Shown: positions 1 through 11,012, counted from the first letter of the stretch. The stretch: 64,000 nucleotides of DNA from Paralithodes platypus (GCA_032716605.1 CM064501.1:28878044-28942043), one strand, 5' to 3'. The notes: a model not told the origin generated them from the sequence alone. Numbers and translations: made by a program.

Positions 1-933
1 CATTCATGGTTAGTTCATTGATAGGAAGAATTCCTGTGCTACCTGGCAATGACTCGAAAGTCAAAACAGGGGCCAGGTATACCTCCGCGGGGGTGGGGGT
101 CTCCCTCCTCGGGTGGGCAAAAAGGGGAGCTGGGCGCCCCCTCTCTGATATATTCTTCCCGCGGCTGTGGCTAGGGGCTTGCCATATCACCAGTGTTTGT
201 AATAACCCTCTGTGTATGAGACAGATGTGAGTGTCTTTAATACCAAAACCGAAGGTGCCTTAGCTAGCTGGTTTTACTCGGCTGGTTGTTAATTGTAGGG
301 TTTGCTGGATATGGTGGAGACTGGGTTGCTAACTCTGCCACATTTATCTGGAAGTATGACAATAGAAGTTAGTTACTGGCGGGGCGGCTAGCCTCGCACC
401 GACGACCATTGGGTGCAGGGTTGTGAATGTGTTGTAAGAGAATAGATGGCATGCAAGGGGCTAGTAAAGTTCTAATGTTGTTCTGGCCTACTAAGTGAAG
501 GTAGGCTGGATAGGAGTATATATATAAAGGGTTGCAGGGCGCTAGTAACGGACAATTTCAAGGATCTTCAAGAGGTATGAGAGAGAGGCTAGGTCGGACA
601 AGAGTCGAGAAGCGCGGGTGTCCTAATGAGAGGGGGGGGAGAGTTCAAGGGCTACAGGGAAATTTTGCCCCTAAGGTCCCTGGGCGTGGGGGTGGCATTA
701 GGCTACAATTTATATGGAAGTTTGAAAAGGCAGTAGAATACGTTAGCCAAATGCTACCGGGGAATGCAACTATGGGGTGGTATATGAGTCTGGAAAAGAT
801 AGAGTTATGTGATCAGTCAGAGGGTTATGGATACTATTAGTTGGCCCTGGGAACTGCGTTTTCTATTAAATATAAAATACCACCCACAGCAGCAGTTCGT
901 AGGGGTACTTAGTTATTGTTTCGGGGTACTTAT
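1..933. other. Unassigned sequence before the scaffold gap
   Basis: No recognisable gene or repeat. Short open frames exist at 6-230 and 532-840 on the plus strand. The second is rich in Gly and Arg, but neither shows a domain I know. The sequence is not obviously similar to any other part of this window. Confidence 0.5.
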
Positions 934-1033
934 NNNNNNNNNNNNNNNNNNNNNNNNNNNNNNNNNNNNNNNNNNNNNNNNNNNNNNNNNNNNNNNNNNN
1001 NNNNNNNNNNNNNNNNNNNNNNNNNNNNNNNNN
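934..1033. other. Assembly gap (100 N)
   Basis: Exactly 100 undetermined bases, the usual placeholder for a scaffold join of unknown size. Open frames that run through it are artefacts. Confidence 0.97.
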
Positions 1034-1054
1034 TAATGAACACTTTGGGTGGCA

Positions 1055-1211
1055 TAACCGATGAAGAAAGGATACCTTCTGAAGGAAATCGAGAAGCGAG
1101 ACGAAAACCAACGGATAGGAACAAGGGAAGCGGGACGAAAACTTGCTGAAAGAATTTGCAATAATGATACAGGGAGCGCCACCTAGAAAAAAAGCAAAAC
1201 TATTAGAATAA
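1055..1211 (+). pseudogene. Fragment of a charged coiled-coil coding repeat
   Basis: The bases resemble the reverse complement of about 2640-2720. One frame reads a lysine- and glutamate-rich helix (pieces such as KEIEKRDENQR). A neighbouring frame then gives a basic tail with APPRKKAK before a stop. The frames do not join, so this copy is broken. The parent protein is unknown to me. The proximity of a second copy to Helitron helicase remnants suggests it was cargo or the tail of a rolling-circle element, but that is inference. Confidence 0.35.
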
Positions 1212-1255
1212 ATACTAATAAGACAAACAGTTCTTTTATTTCACTGTGTTATGTG

Positions 1256-1310
1256 CAAATACACCGCCGGAGGCCAAGCCCCGGAGGGCGAAGCCCGGGC
1301 TTGTTTAATA
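1256..1310. repeat. GC-rich imperfect palindrome followed by AT repeat
   Basis: A short GC-rich stretch with self-complementary blocks (GCCGGAGGC, GGGCGAAGCCCGGGC) is followed by TA repeats. It stands out against AT-rich flanks. Similar GC hairpins occur near Helitron ends, but no CTRR terminus is seen, so the assignment is open. Confidence 0.3.
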
Positions 1311-1429
1311 CATATATATATAGAGAGATATATATCATTCGCCTTCTAGAATATTGATGGAACATAGGGTGACATAAAAAGTGATTGAGGCTGGGTTACA
1401 TGTGTATATTTGAGTATAATATGCATGTT

Positions 1430-1548
1430 ACACAGGTTAGTAAGGCACGTAAGGCACTATATGAATAGCCTATTCTCTTACTAAGAAATTCAGGTTAGTA
1501 AGGCACTATATGGAGAGCCTATTCTCTTACTAAGAACGAAGTGGCTAC
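1430..1548 (+). repeat. R1 repeat, partial copy 1
   Basis: A roughly 50-bp unit appears twice: an AAATTCAGGTTAGTAAGGC block, then an ATATG stretch and CTATTCTCTTACTAAG. The same module occurs at 2307-2545, 5225-5422 and 6345-6556, so it is an interspersed repeat with an internal tandem structure. Confidence 0.75.
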
Positions 1549-1950
1549 GGGACACCTCCGCCCTTCTGCCTCGTGTGTCCTGCCCAGATACGAGTCACAG
1601 CCATCGCCGCGCTATAAGAATATGGGACACCGCAGTGAGGCTGGGCAACGGGACATCACTGGTCATAGGAGCACCCTTGCTACGTCTAGAGCTCCGCTTC
1701 TCCTGTGTGCTCCGCCCTTCTGCCTCGTGTGTCCTGCCAGATACGAGTCACAGCCATCGCTGTGCTATACGCTATACGAAGCATGACCTAGGCTATACGA
1801 CGCATTATACGAAGCATGACAGAGAGAGAGAGAGTTACACACTCACTCTCTCTGAGTCAAAGATTTTTTAGCTAACGTCTTGCCATAATCATCAGCAATG
1901 AGTGCGCTCACTCTGTCCTGTTAAAGAAATCGAGTTGTCAATTATTTGTC

Positions 1951-2224
1951 CACGACATCTTTCACCCACAAAAATTTAGGAGAGAAACTACCTGGCCGGG
2001 CTGCTCTACCTAGAGAGAGACTACCTGGCCGGGCTGCTCCACCCAGAGAGAGCGACTACACGGCCGGGTTGCTGAGGTGTCGCCGCTGGACGGGTCCCTG
2101 TCGTGATTTTCACACAGAAAGCTTTAGGCGATCTTCTGCTGTCCAACGGGAGTTGATGGAACTTGAGTTGGTGGTGAACCTTTTTTCAGGAGGGTCTACA
2201 TTTTTGTGGGTGAAAGATGTCGTG
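1951..2224. mobile_element. Short inverted-repeat element IR-A, short allele
   Basis: The left end CACGACATCTTTCACCC is matched in inverted orientation by GGGTGAAAGATGTCGTG at the right end, giving a terminal inverted repeat of about 28 bp. Inside are two to three degenerate copies of a 35-bp unit (CTACCTGGCCGGGCTGCTCC type), then a unique stretch. The flanks match those of the longer copy at 4178-4698, so both copies sit in the same larger parent repeat. Confidence 0.75.
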
Positions 2225-2306
2225 GGGAAAATTACAAGCCATCTTTTTTTCGAGAAAGCTACTTAAAATAATATGAGGGCGGTGTACAAATAAAAACTGT
2301 TTAGAA

Positions 2307-2545
2307 TTTATATTTTATTATTATATCCTTTTTGGGGGTTATATATTAGTTGTTTGCTATGTAGTCACCTATATCTCCCACTTTCTTAACTTTAGGATCG
2401 AGTGACCTAAATCTAACTAAAAAATTCAGGTTAGTATGGCACGTAAGGCACTATATGAATAGGCTATTCTCTTACTAAGAAATTCAGGTTAGTAAGGCAT
2501 TATATGGATATCCTATTCTCTTACTAAGAACGAAGTGGCTACGGG
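2307..2545 (+). repeat. R1 repeat, copy 2 (longest)
   Basis: Begins with an AT-rich lead (TATCCTTTTTGGGGGTTATA), continues through a TCGAGTGACCTAAATCTAACT block, and ends with the two tandem GGTTAGTAAGGC modules and GAACGAAGTGGCTACGGGAC. It matches copies at 5225 and 6345. Confidence 0.75.
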
Positions 2546-2905
2546 ACTACGAAGCATGACAGAGAGAGAGAGTGTGTAACTCTCTCTCTCTCTCTCACAC
2601 ACACACTGTGTCTGTCTGTCTCTCTCTCTCTCTCTTTCTCTCGTCCCGCTTCTCTTGTTTCTTCCGTTGGTTTTCGTCACGATTCTCGATTTCCTCAGAA
2701 GGAGTTCGTCTCTCTTCTCTTGTTCCCTTCGATGGGTTTCGCAGCTTTCTTCAAATGACTTCCGTAACTGCTCACACTCTTCGAGTTGCTCGTCCATCTT
2801 CTCTACCGCCATATCGAAATCCTCGACGGATATCTTCAGTACTGCCTTCATGTCTTCTGGAGCGAATTGGGCCTCAACTTCAGCGTCACCACTGTCCTAA
2901 ATCTA
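2512..2905 (-). pseudogene. Acidic/coiled-coil protein fragment beside Helitron remnant
   Basis: On the minus strand a frame encodes an acidic lead (EVEAQFAPEDMKAVLKIS) and then a long Glu/Lys/Arg helix, running into an AG microsatellite that encodes only Arg-Glu repeats. The latter is an artefact. It lies directly downstream of the helicase remnant at 2937-4130 on the same strand, so it may be the 3' cargo of the same element. No catalytic motif is visible and I cannot name the family. Confidence 0.4.
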
Positions 2906-2936
2906 TATTACTTTCGCTGGAGCTCAATGTCAGCCT

Positions 2937-4196
2937 CAATGTCTTCTTCTTGAAATTATGATTCCGGTGTCTATCAACCTCGAATATTCGTCAGCTAACG
3001 ACTCTTGTTCCAAAAACACGTCAGAGTATACGACGTTATCTAACACACATGGTCCCTTTTCCTTCTGGATAAAAATACTCAGCGCATGCCAAACTTGTGA
3101 CCCGAGAGCACGCAACATATAATTGCCCATGAGAGAAGCACCGTGTGTGGTAGAGGTAAAGGCCGCAATGTTGGATGGTCTGGCCCTGCGCCTTATTAAT
3201 TGTCATTGCAAAACTTAGCTTTACAGAGAATTGGAACCTGGAAAATGCCCACCGGGGAATCGTTGGCCACCAACTTTACCCCTGGGAATGCAAAAACTGC
3301 TCGCCATCGTAAGTGCCACCCAGAACCCTACCAACAATGATGGTCTTCTTCAGGTTGTCAACGATAATTTGTGTACCGTTACAGAGTCTGGGTGGGGATA
3401 GATTCCGTACTACCATTACCATGGCACCCACTTTCAGCTTGAGTTGGTGTTCTGGTAACGAAGAAGGGTTTAGTTCATTGAGCGTGGAAACCTGATACTC
3501 CACATTGTCTTCCGAATTCAGTTTGTCTTCACTCTGATTTTATTTATTTTTTATTTTTAAGGAGACAATGAACGGAGGAAGGAAAAACACAGACAAAACA
3601 AAAAGGTCCATGTGCCTAAAGGCATCCTCCATTCATAAAATGTTTGTAACAACTGGATTTAAACATTTGTAGATTGTAAGTTTGTGGAAAGCAATTCGAG
3701 GGAAGTGAATTCCAAAGAGTAGTAGCTCTGGGGATAAATTAATTCTGATAAGCAGAAGTTCTGCATTGTGGAGGAGAAAGATGAATCTTCTCCTCCTCTG
3801 GCAGCATATCTAAGATCATAATGTTGATTTCGGAAACGTCAACGTTGAGAGGCGATATGATGGTACGACCGGCAAAATAGCGATGATCCCCAATGTGATC
3901 GGCGATATCAGGGTAAACACTCTCGATGAACTCTGTCTGGGTATGATAGAGAACGCCAAAGTTTTGGGGGATAACGAAATGTGGAGAGCTGCTCTGACCT
4001 ATCTGTAGTAGCCGGCTGGCAAAGGTCGTGTCTTTCCAGTATGCCCATCCTGTGATATATTTGCCCCTTGATCTTGTAACACATTGCGGATTCTGACATA
4101 ATTATTCTCGAGCTTTCCTGATGTGGCAAAAGACTTGAAGCAGAAGGTTAAAGAAATGGTGTTGTCAATTATTTGTTCACGACATCTTTCACCCAC
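2937..4196 (-). pseudogene. Helitron Rep-helicase remnant (PIF1-like C-terminus)
   Basis: Rolling-circle transposon helicase, broken. On the minus strand the order is a Helitron N-domain-like piece (KGQIYHRMG, about 4070), then PIF1-like blocks: VYPDIADHIGDHRYFAGR (about 3900), VGAMVMVVRNL and LCNGTQIIV (about 3390), and in a shifted frame TINKAQGQTI, CGLYL and SHGQLYVACSRV (about 3190-3110), which correspond to the last helicase motifs. Most of the Rep domain and helicase motifs I-III are missing, the frames do not join, and a LINE tail (3541-3790) interrupts it. A full Helitron protein is usually well over 1,000 residues, so this copy is certainly dead. No Helitron termini were identified. 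Confidence 0.75.
3541..3790 (-). mobile_element. 5'-truncated LINE tail inserted in the Helitron helicase
   Basis: The minus strand encodes the characteristic RT carboxy-terminal block (FIPRATTLWNSLPSNC then FKSSCYKHFMNG) and then ends in an A-rich ATAAAAAATAAATAAAAT tail. Helicase sequence resumes on both sides. The length and tail fit a short 5'-truncated non-LTR insertion. Confidence 0.7.
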
Positions 4197-4698
4197 AAAA
4201 ATTTAGGAGAGAATAACTACCTGGCCAGGCTGCTCCACCCAGAGAGAGACTACCTGGTCGGGCTACTCCACCCAGAGAGAGCGACTATCTGGCCGGGTTA
4301 CTCTACTCCGAGAGAGACTACCTGGTCGGGCTGCTCCACCTAGAGAGAGCGACTACCTGGCCGGGCTGCTCCACCTAGAGAGAACGACTATACCTGGTCG
4401 GGCTGCTCCTCCCAGAGAGAGCGACTACCTGGCCGGGCTGCTCCCCCTAGAGAGAGCGACTACCTGGTCGGGCTGCTTCACCCAGAGAGAGCGACTACCT
4501 GGTCGGGCTGCTCCACCCAGAGAGAGCGACTACCTGGCCGGGTTGCTGCGGCGTCGCCGCTGTACGGGTCCCTGTCGTGATTTTCACACGCAAAGCTTCA
4601 GGCGATCTTCTGCTGTCCAACGTGAGTTGATGGAACTTGAGTTGGTGGTGAACCTTTTTTCAGGAGAGTCTAAATTTTTGTGGGTGAAAGATGTCGTG
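4178..4698. mobile_element. IR-A element, expanded allele with minisatellite
   Basis: Same terminal inverted repeats as 1951-2224, but the internal 35-bp repeat is expanded to about ten copies (4210-4555). The unit is CTACCTGGYCGGGCTGCTCC followed by ACCCAGAGAGAGCGA, with scattered C/T differences. The length difference from the other copy is almost entirely repeat number. Confidence 0.8.
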
Positions 4699-4740
4699 GA
4701 AAAATTACAAGCCATCTTTTTTTTCGAGATAGCTACTTAA

Positions 4741-5178
4741 CCCGTCCAGCCCCGGCTAGTTTTGTAATGTTTGTTCACCAGAACCCGGCCGGTTTTCAAA
4801 AAATGGCTTTATTCCAGAAACAATACCGAATGGGTTAGGAATGAAGGAAAAACCATGAAAAACCGCTCAAAAAGCTTAAAGAATGGTCCTACAGAGCCCC
4901 CAAAAACGTATTTTACACGAGTAAAAAATTGAAGGCAATTACCCCAAAAAACCAGGTTATTGCACGCTCACGTGCACGCACGTGGACTTTGAGAGTTTTC
5001 AACCATCGGCACGGTTGCGTGGGATACGTACACAGTTCCCATACAAATCTGAGCCCTCTTGAGTGGCTACACCTGAGGTTACGGTCGGCGCAATTAGGGT
5101 GACGCGCCATGTGCGTCTCTGGGGCTGTGCGTTACATACATTGCCGACGCGCCAGGCGCGTCGCTGGGGCTGTACGGG
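4741..5178. mobile_element. TTAA element family 1, copy 1 (438 bp)
   Basis: TTAA at 4737-4740 and 5179-5182 flank the termini CCCGTCCAGCCCCGG and, inverted, CCCGTACAGCCCC. No coding capacity. Near the right end are palindromic GACGCGCCAGGCGCGTC-type blocks. The second copy (9472-9909) has the same 438-bp length. The uninterrupted target is present at 2263-2266 in a paralogous repeat. TTAA duplication and CCC-starting termini are piggyBac hallmarks, so this is a piggyBac-type MITE. Confidence 0.9.
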
Positions 5179-5224
5179 TTAAAATAATATGAGGGCGGTG
5201 TACAAATACATAAACCGTTTAGAA

Positions 5225-5422
5225 TTTATATTTTATTATTATTATATCCTTTTTGGGGGTTATATATTGGTTGTATGCTATGTAGTCACCTATATCTCCC
5301 AGTTTCTTAACTTTAGGATCAAGTGACCTAAATCTTACTAAAAAATTCAGGTTAGTAAGGCACTATATGAATAGCCTATTCTCTTACTAAGAAATTCAGG
5401 TTAGTAAGGCATTATATGGATA
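5225..5422 (+). repeat. R1 repeat, copy 3
   Basis: Same order as 2307-2545. It is interrupted after GGATA by the element that begins at 5423. Confidence 0.7.
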
Positions 5423-6286
5423 GTAGGGTGGCCCTTATTTTCGAAAGTAAGAAATCCTAACCTCTCACCCCCTGGCTTTGTTCCATTCCTACTCCCTGCC
5501 CACCCCAAACCAACTTCCGGAAGCACATCCATACTCATATCACTCGCCGTTCCATCCACTCCCTCATAGACAACACGCAGCTGCAAGCACGACCTCCCGA
5601 AATCACATAAATATTCTCACAAAAGTATTGGCCAAAAATCAAAACTACCCAAGTATTTTAGTACAATATGAGAAAATACCCTTGTATACCCAAAATTGTT
5701 ATATTTAACAGAGGAATACAGTTGTGAAGGGTCAAAACATGATTTCCGAAACAGGCCAGTTCCCTACGAATATTAAAATATTCCATTAGATGTCCATTTC
5801 CAGACATAGTGCTTTACAACTATGCAGTTGAAAAGAACTCTGAAAGTAGCTTATACCATGTTATTTTCGTGAAGCTAAGAGTATAAACAGTACCGGAATA
5901 AAGCCAGCAAAAATCACCCATGACAAATGTGCTGTCCCGGTTCCGGAGTGGATAAGTCTATTATAACTAGATACAAGCTACGGACAGAACCGCGCTCATT
6001 GTTACCTATGGCGTCTGAAAAAAAGTGAGCGGGCATGATTGCATGGAAGCTTTAGATATATTATGGAATTTTATTACAGAAATGAATTTTGCAGTTCATT
6101 TTACCCCTTGTATCAGATTTGAAGGTTCGAACACTATCAGAAAATTGAGTTATATGGGATTGGATATATCGCATATTTAATTTAGTCTGCCATACAATAA
6201 TCATTTTCTCTAACAACGCAATATAGAAAACGTTATTGCAGGAGTCTGGGCTACATAATTTATATAAGCACTATGGACCACCCTGC
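5423..6286. mobile_element. Candidate TIR element carrying LINE and duplicated segments
   Basis: Begins GTAGGGTGGCCC and ends GGACCACCCTGC, an imperfect 12-bp inverted repeat, and R1-type repeat sequence resumes outside it. Inside, 5430-5604 matches part of the jockey-like LINE at 43831-44680 (the GCCCACCCCAAA to CGACCTCCCGAAATC region), and 5606-6172 is one copy of a 0.56-kb duplicated segment. No clear target duplication is seen, so the unit is tentative. Confidence 0.4.
5606..6172. repeat. 0.56-kb direct repeat, copy A
   Basis: Nearly identical to 7063-7621 from ATATTCTCACAAAAGTATTG through GAGTTATATGGGATTG, with scattered substitutions. It contains no long open frame. Confidence 0.85.
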
Positions 6287-6344
6287 AACGTCTAGAGCTC
6301 CGTTTCTCCTGTGTGCTCCGCCCTTCTGCCTTGTGTTTTTTTAT

Positions 6345-6556
6345 AAATAAAAACTGTTTAGAATTTATATTTTAGTATATCCTTTTTTGGGGTTATATAT
6401 TGGTTGTTTGCTATCTAGTCACCTACAGTGACACTTTCTTAACTTTAGGATCGAGTGACCTAAATCTTACTAAAAAATTCAGGTTAGTAAGGCACATAAG
6501 GCACTATATGAATAGCCTATTCTCTTACTAAGAAATTCAGGTTAGTAAGGCACTCT
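6345..6556 (+). repeat. R1 repeat, copy 4
   Basis: AT-rich lead, AACTTTAGGATCGAGTGACC block and two tandem GGTTAGTAAGGC modules as in the other copies. Confidence 0.7.
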
Positions 6557-7062
6557 TATAATTACCTCTCCATAATTAGTTTTCTGCCCACAGCTAACTC
6601 AAAGACAACTGCAGAGGTACTCTTAAAATGTAATTTTAATGTATCTGTGACAACACAAATACACCATTTGATAGCTTTAGTGTCAATCTGGAAAAAACCT
6701 GGCCTGCTTTAGGTATATATATATAGGACATTGTGAATAGAGACTTCTTAGGGAACGTTATCTTGCAACAGGCCTGTCCGAGATACTAATGTTAGGGAAC
6801 ATTGTGATGACTAGTACATATTTCAGTTATCTGAAGATATAGCAGCTTGAGATTGTACGTAGTTTCTACAAAGGGCATTTTGCAATGGTTAACCTAAAAA
6901 TATGTTTGGAATAATCATTAGATAGTGGGGTTCTTGGTTGGGTGAGGTTAGGTTAGGTTCAAACACGTCACAGGAAGATAATTTTTGTTTGGCTGTGTCA
7001 GTGTTCACCAACATAATTATACTTAGGTTAACTAAATTGAATAGGTTACTAATAAATTATAT
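6557..7062. other. Non-coding, one repeat fragment
   Basis: 6555-6625 is the inverted counterpart of about 46205-46280 (CTCTGCAGTTGTCTTTGAG block), a fragment of a TTAA element. The rest (to 7062) shows no gene or repeat I can name. Confidence 0.45.
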
Positions 7063-7621
7063 CACACAAATATTCTCACAAAAGTATTGGCCAAAAATCA
7101 AAACTAGCCAAGTATTTGAGTTCAATATGAGAAAATACCCTTGTATACCCAAAATAGTTATATTTAACAGAGAAATACAGTTGTGAAGGGTCAAAACATG
7201 ATTTCCCAAACAGGCCAGTTCCCTACGAATATTAAAATATTCCATTAGATGTCCATTTCCAGACATAGTGCTTTTACGACTATGCAGTTGAAAAGAACTC
7301 TGAAAGTAGCTTATACCATGTTATTTTCGTGAAGCTAGGAGTATAAACAGTACCGGAATAAAGCCAGCAAAAATCACCCATGACAAATGTGCTGTCCCGG
7401 TTCCGGAGTGGATAAGTCTATTATAACTAGATACAAGCTACGGACAGAACCCCGCTCATTGTTGCCTATGGCGTCTGAAAAAAAGTGAGCGGGCATGATT
7501 GCATGGAAGCTTTTGATATATTATGGAATTGTATTACAGAAATGAATTTTGCAGTTCATTTTACCCCTTATATCAGATTTGCAGGTTCGAATACTATCAG
7601 AAAATTGAGTTATATGGGATT
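7063..7621. repeat. 0.56-kb direct repeat, copy B
   Basis: Partner of 5606-6172, same orientation, offset about 1,457 bp. Confidence 0.85.
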
Positions 7622-8195
7622 GTTCATTTTCTTCCCTATGCAGTGGTGACTTTCAGTGGCCGCTCAGTTTGTGTTGAATCACTATTTGTACCATAAAAAC
7701 AAATTTATAATGAAACTGCCTCAAGGAAACTTGGGGGAAATGTAGTATATGGATCGACACACAACATATCCTATAATCAAGTTAAGAAGACCAATTTGAA
7801 GATGTTTTATGACCTCCCCAATATTTGGTAACTTGAGGCAATATCTGGGGGGGGGCAGACGGTCTTGTTGACCTAGTATACCCTTCATATATCCCGAGCT
7901 CCCCGGGTCCCTGTTTACGCTAGAGATGATTGCTAGCGCAGCTGATAGAGCCCCTGTTTTTGGTGTCCTACGACATCGGGAAGTGGGTTAAAAAATGGAC
8001 GCAAGTTGGGCTCAGTAAGCAATCTGACACTACAATGTTCCCTAAGAATTTTCAAACCCCCATATGAACCCCTAGGAGGTGTCGAACCAGGAAATGGAGT
8101 TGTTCGGACCACCTGAGTAGGCAAAGATCTATACCCATGCAAAAGCTGAACAAGCCAGCTCAATTATTTGCCTAAGACGAATTGTCCTGTCTTGT
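7622..8195. other. No gene recognised
   Basis: AT-rich, with a short G run near 7849. The weak minus-strand frame at 7933-8163 has no recognisable motif. Confidence 0.4.
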
Positions 8196-10030
8196 AGAAG
8201 GGTGACCACTCTCAACCCTCCAACTATCGTCCAATTGCTCTCATCTCTTGTATCTCTAAAGTTTTTTAAACTATTCCTGCTTCCAAATTTCTTAAGCATT
8301 AATTTTCTCTTCTCATTATCTGCTCTCAGATCGCCAGTATGGCTTCCTTAAGGGTCGCTCTTCTTTCATATCTTAATAACTCTTGGTCATCCAACTTTCG
8401 GGACTTCGGTGAGACTTTTTATGTTGCACTAGACATATCGAAGGCCTTCGATAGAGTCTGGCACAACTCTTTAATTTCCAAACTGCCCTCCTTCGGTTTC
8501 TGTCCCTCCATCTGTGCCTTTGTCTCTAATTTCCTTTCCGACCGTTCCATAGCTGCGGTTGAGGACGGCCATCGCTCAATTCCTCATCCTATCAACTCCG
8601 GTGTTCCTCAGGGTTCTGTCCTATCTCCTATTTTCTTTCTAATTTTCATAAATGATATTCTTAACTGTACATCTAGTCCCATCCATTCATATGCAGATGA
8701 CTCTACTTTACACCACCAGAACGCCCCAGGCAGCAGTCCCTCAAAAGTAAACGTAATGAAGCCATAATATGCTTACCTTCTGATCTAGCTTCTATTTCCA
8801 ATTGGGGTAGAGAAAACCTTGTTACATTTAATGCTTCCAAAACTCAATTTATCTATCTTACTACCCGTCAGGAACCTCCTGAGGACTATCCCTTATTCTT
8901 CAACAATACCAAAATCAACCCTTCATCTTCCCTCAATGTTCTCGGTGTCTCTTTTTCTTCTGCTCTCACTTGGAAAGACCATATTACCAGTCTCGCTAAA
9001 GCAGCCTCCCAGAAGCTGGGTGTGCTCAACCGCCTCAAGGTGTTCTTTACCCCTGCGCAGCTACTTGCTCTGTACAGGGGCACAGTGCGTCCTTGTATGG
9101 AATATTGTTCTCATGTGTGGGGAGGATCCTCTCACACCGCACTCCTAGATAAAGTAGAAAGGAAAGCTTTTCGTATCATTAAGTTCCGTCCACTCACCAA
9201 TTCTCTGCAATCTCTCTCTCTTCGCCGCAATGTTGCATCTCTCTCACTATTCTATCACTACTACAATAATCAGTGTTCCTCGGAGCTTTCCCAGTGTATA
9301 CCACCTCCTCTACGTAGGGTACGTATCACCTGCCATGCAACACAATCCCACCCCTACTCTGTGCAACTCTCCAACCTAAGAGTGAAACGCTATTCTCACA
9401 CTTTCTTCTATTCAACTGCTGAGCTCTGAACTCTCTCCCAGAATCAGTCTTTCCCTCCTCCTATGACTTAACCCGTCCAGCCCCGGCTAGTTTTGTAATG
9501 TTTGTTCACCAGAACCCGGCCGGTTTTCAAAAAATGGTTTTATTCCAGAAAAAATAGCGAATGGGTTAGGAATGAAGGAAAAACCATGAAAAACCGCTCA
9601 AAAAGCATAAAGAATGGTCCTACAGAGCCCCCGAAAACGTATTTTACAAGAGTAAAAAATTTAAGGCAATTACCCCAAAAAACCAGGTTATTGCGCGCTC
9701 ATGCGCACGCACGTGGACTTTGAGAGTTTTCAACCATCGGCACGGTTGCGTGGGATACGTACACAGTTCCCATACAAATCTGAGCCCTCTTGAGTGGCTA
9801 CACCTGAGGTTACGGTCGGCGCAATTAGGGTGACGCGCGAGGCGCGTCTCTGGGGCTATGCGTTACATACATCGCCGACGCGTCAGGTGCGTCGCTGGGG
9901 CTGTATAGGTTAATTGCTTCAAACTCCGTGTGTCCAGGCATTTTAGCTCGAACGTCCCTTGCTTTCGGCCTTGTCACTCTTTGAAATCTGGGGGAGGCAC
10001 TCGCTGCAGACAGTTATGCCTTTTGTATCC
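8196..10030 (+). pseudogene. Jockey/I-like LINE reverse transcriptase, broken, split by a TTAA element
   Basis: Plus-strand RT remnant. In order: an RT entry block (HSQPSNYRPIALISCISK, about 8212), ALDISKAFDRVWHNSLISKL, INSGVPQGSVLSPIFFLIFI, YADDSTLH (catalytic Asp pair, about 8690), a shifted frame with FNASKTQFIYLT and LNVLGVSFSSALTWKDHI, then LYRGTVRPCMEYCSHVWGG and KVERKAFRIIKF. The order is that of palm and thumb in non-LTR retrotransposons. At least three frame breaks make it inactive. The 3' part is interrupted at a TTAA by 9472-9909 and resumes at 9914. Confidence 0.85.
9472..9909. mobile_element. TTAA element family 1, copy 2 (438 bp)
   Basis: Same termini and same length as 4741-5178, flanked by TTAA at 9468-9471 and 9910-9913. 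Inserted into the 3' part of the LINE at 8196-10030. A few substitutions separate the two copies. Confidence 0.9.
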
Positions 10031-10716
10031 CTCATTCACATAGAAAAAAAAAAACACAAACAAAAAATATGGTGCCATCAAAAAACTAGTTCATACTTCA
10101 GTGACAAAAGTCTGTGTTCTTCTGTCAATAACTTTTCTTTAATTAAATTTTGTCTGTCCTTTTATTTTGTCTCGTCTCACACACTGAGGAATATTTTCGT
10201 ATTGTATTATTGTGTGTTTTAAGTTAAATGTCTTTGTGTTCTATGTCAAACCAATTAAATTGTAGGACTTTTGGATATCCTATGGTACGTTGGTTAGTAT
10301 TCTCGGATCTTAAACGATAAAACTAGAGTTTGATCACCGGGCAGGACGAGACAGATGAACTGTGTCATAATACCCGATGCTTCTGTTCACCTATCACTAA
10401 ATAGGAACCTGAAGTGGACATTCGTAATCCCCCATCTGGGGAGGTAATCTGTGGTAACATAAATAGTATGAAGTAACCTCTGTGTTCCAGGTTGGGTGCC
10501 TTAACCACTACAGGTTCCAAAGGGCAAAGATTACGGAGATGAACACTGTTGTAAAGATCAGCTTAGAGTAAGACACCTTAATTTAGTGTTTGCAATGATT
10601 TATATACATCCCTGTTTTATACTCCACCACTCTCTAATAAGGTATTACTGTTCTCATGTAATCCTTCTACCATACCCTTGGTGTAGTGTCACAAGTGAAA
10701 TTAACTATCTAAATGT
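10031..10716. other. No feature recognised
   Basis: AT-rich sequence without a coding frame, inverted repeat or tandem repeat that I can support. Confidence 0.4.
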
Positions 10717-10990
10717 TAGCCAGTGTGGCTAAGCGGTACAGCACTCACTTCGTGCGTGGGAGGCCTAGGTTAGATCCCCAGCCGGAGCACCGTAGGTTTA
10801 TTGACTAACGTCCTTCCCAAACCCTTAGCTTCACTGGCGAACATTTGAGGTGCGAACAATAGAGGTGCGGTAGACCAGTGTCGTATGTACACATGTATAT
10901 GCTAGCACCTGATCAGCAGAATCGAGCTAATTACATTGGTTACAGGTTACATTCACATCCACAGCCATTGCAGCAGCATAATAGTATCCC
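10717..10990 (+). mobile_element. tRNA-derived SINE (family C)
   Basis: The head looks like a tRNA: TGGCTAAGCGGT (box A position, about 10726) and GGTTAGATCCC (box B, 10768-10778), with a CCxGCCGGAGCACC closing arm. A body of about 200 bp follows with no intact tRNA fold beyond the head, so this is a SINE rather than a functional tRNA gene. The 3' end is not sharply defined. Confidence 0.65.
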
Positions 10991-11012
10991 ACAGGCACCC
11001 CCAAACACTACA

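Noticed and set aside
532..840. Open frame of 102 codons, Gly/Arg-rich
   Set aside because: No recognisable domain, no repeat support, and composition follows the local GC-rich purine stretch.
10717..10795. Functional tRNA gene
   Set aside because: Box A and box B are present but the arms pair poorly and a SINE body follows. The same applies to 30567 and 45680, which are repeated with identical bodies.
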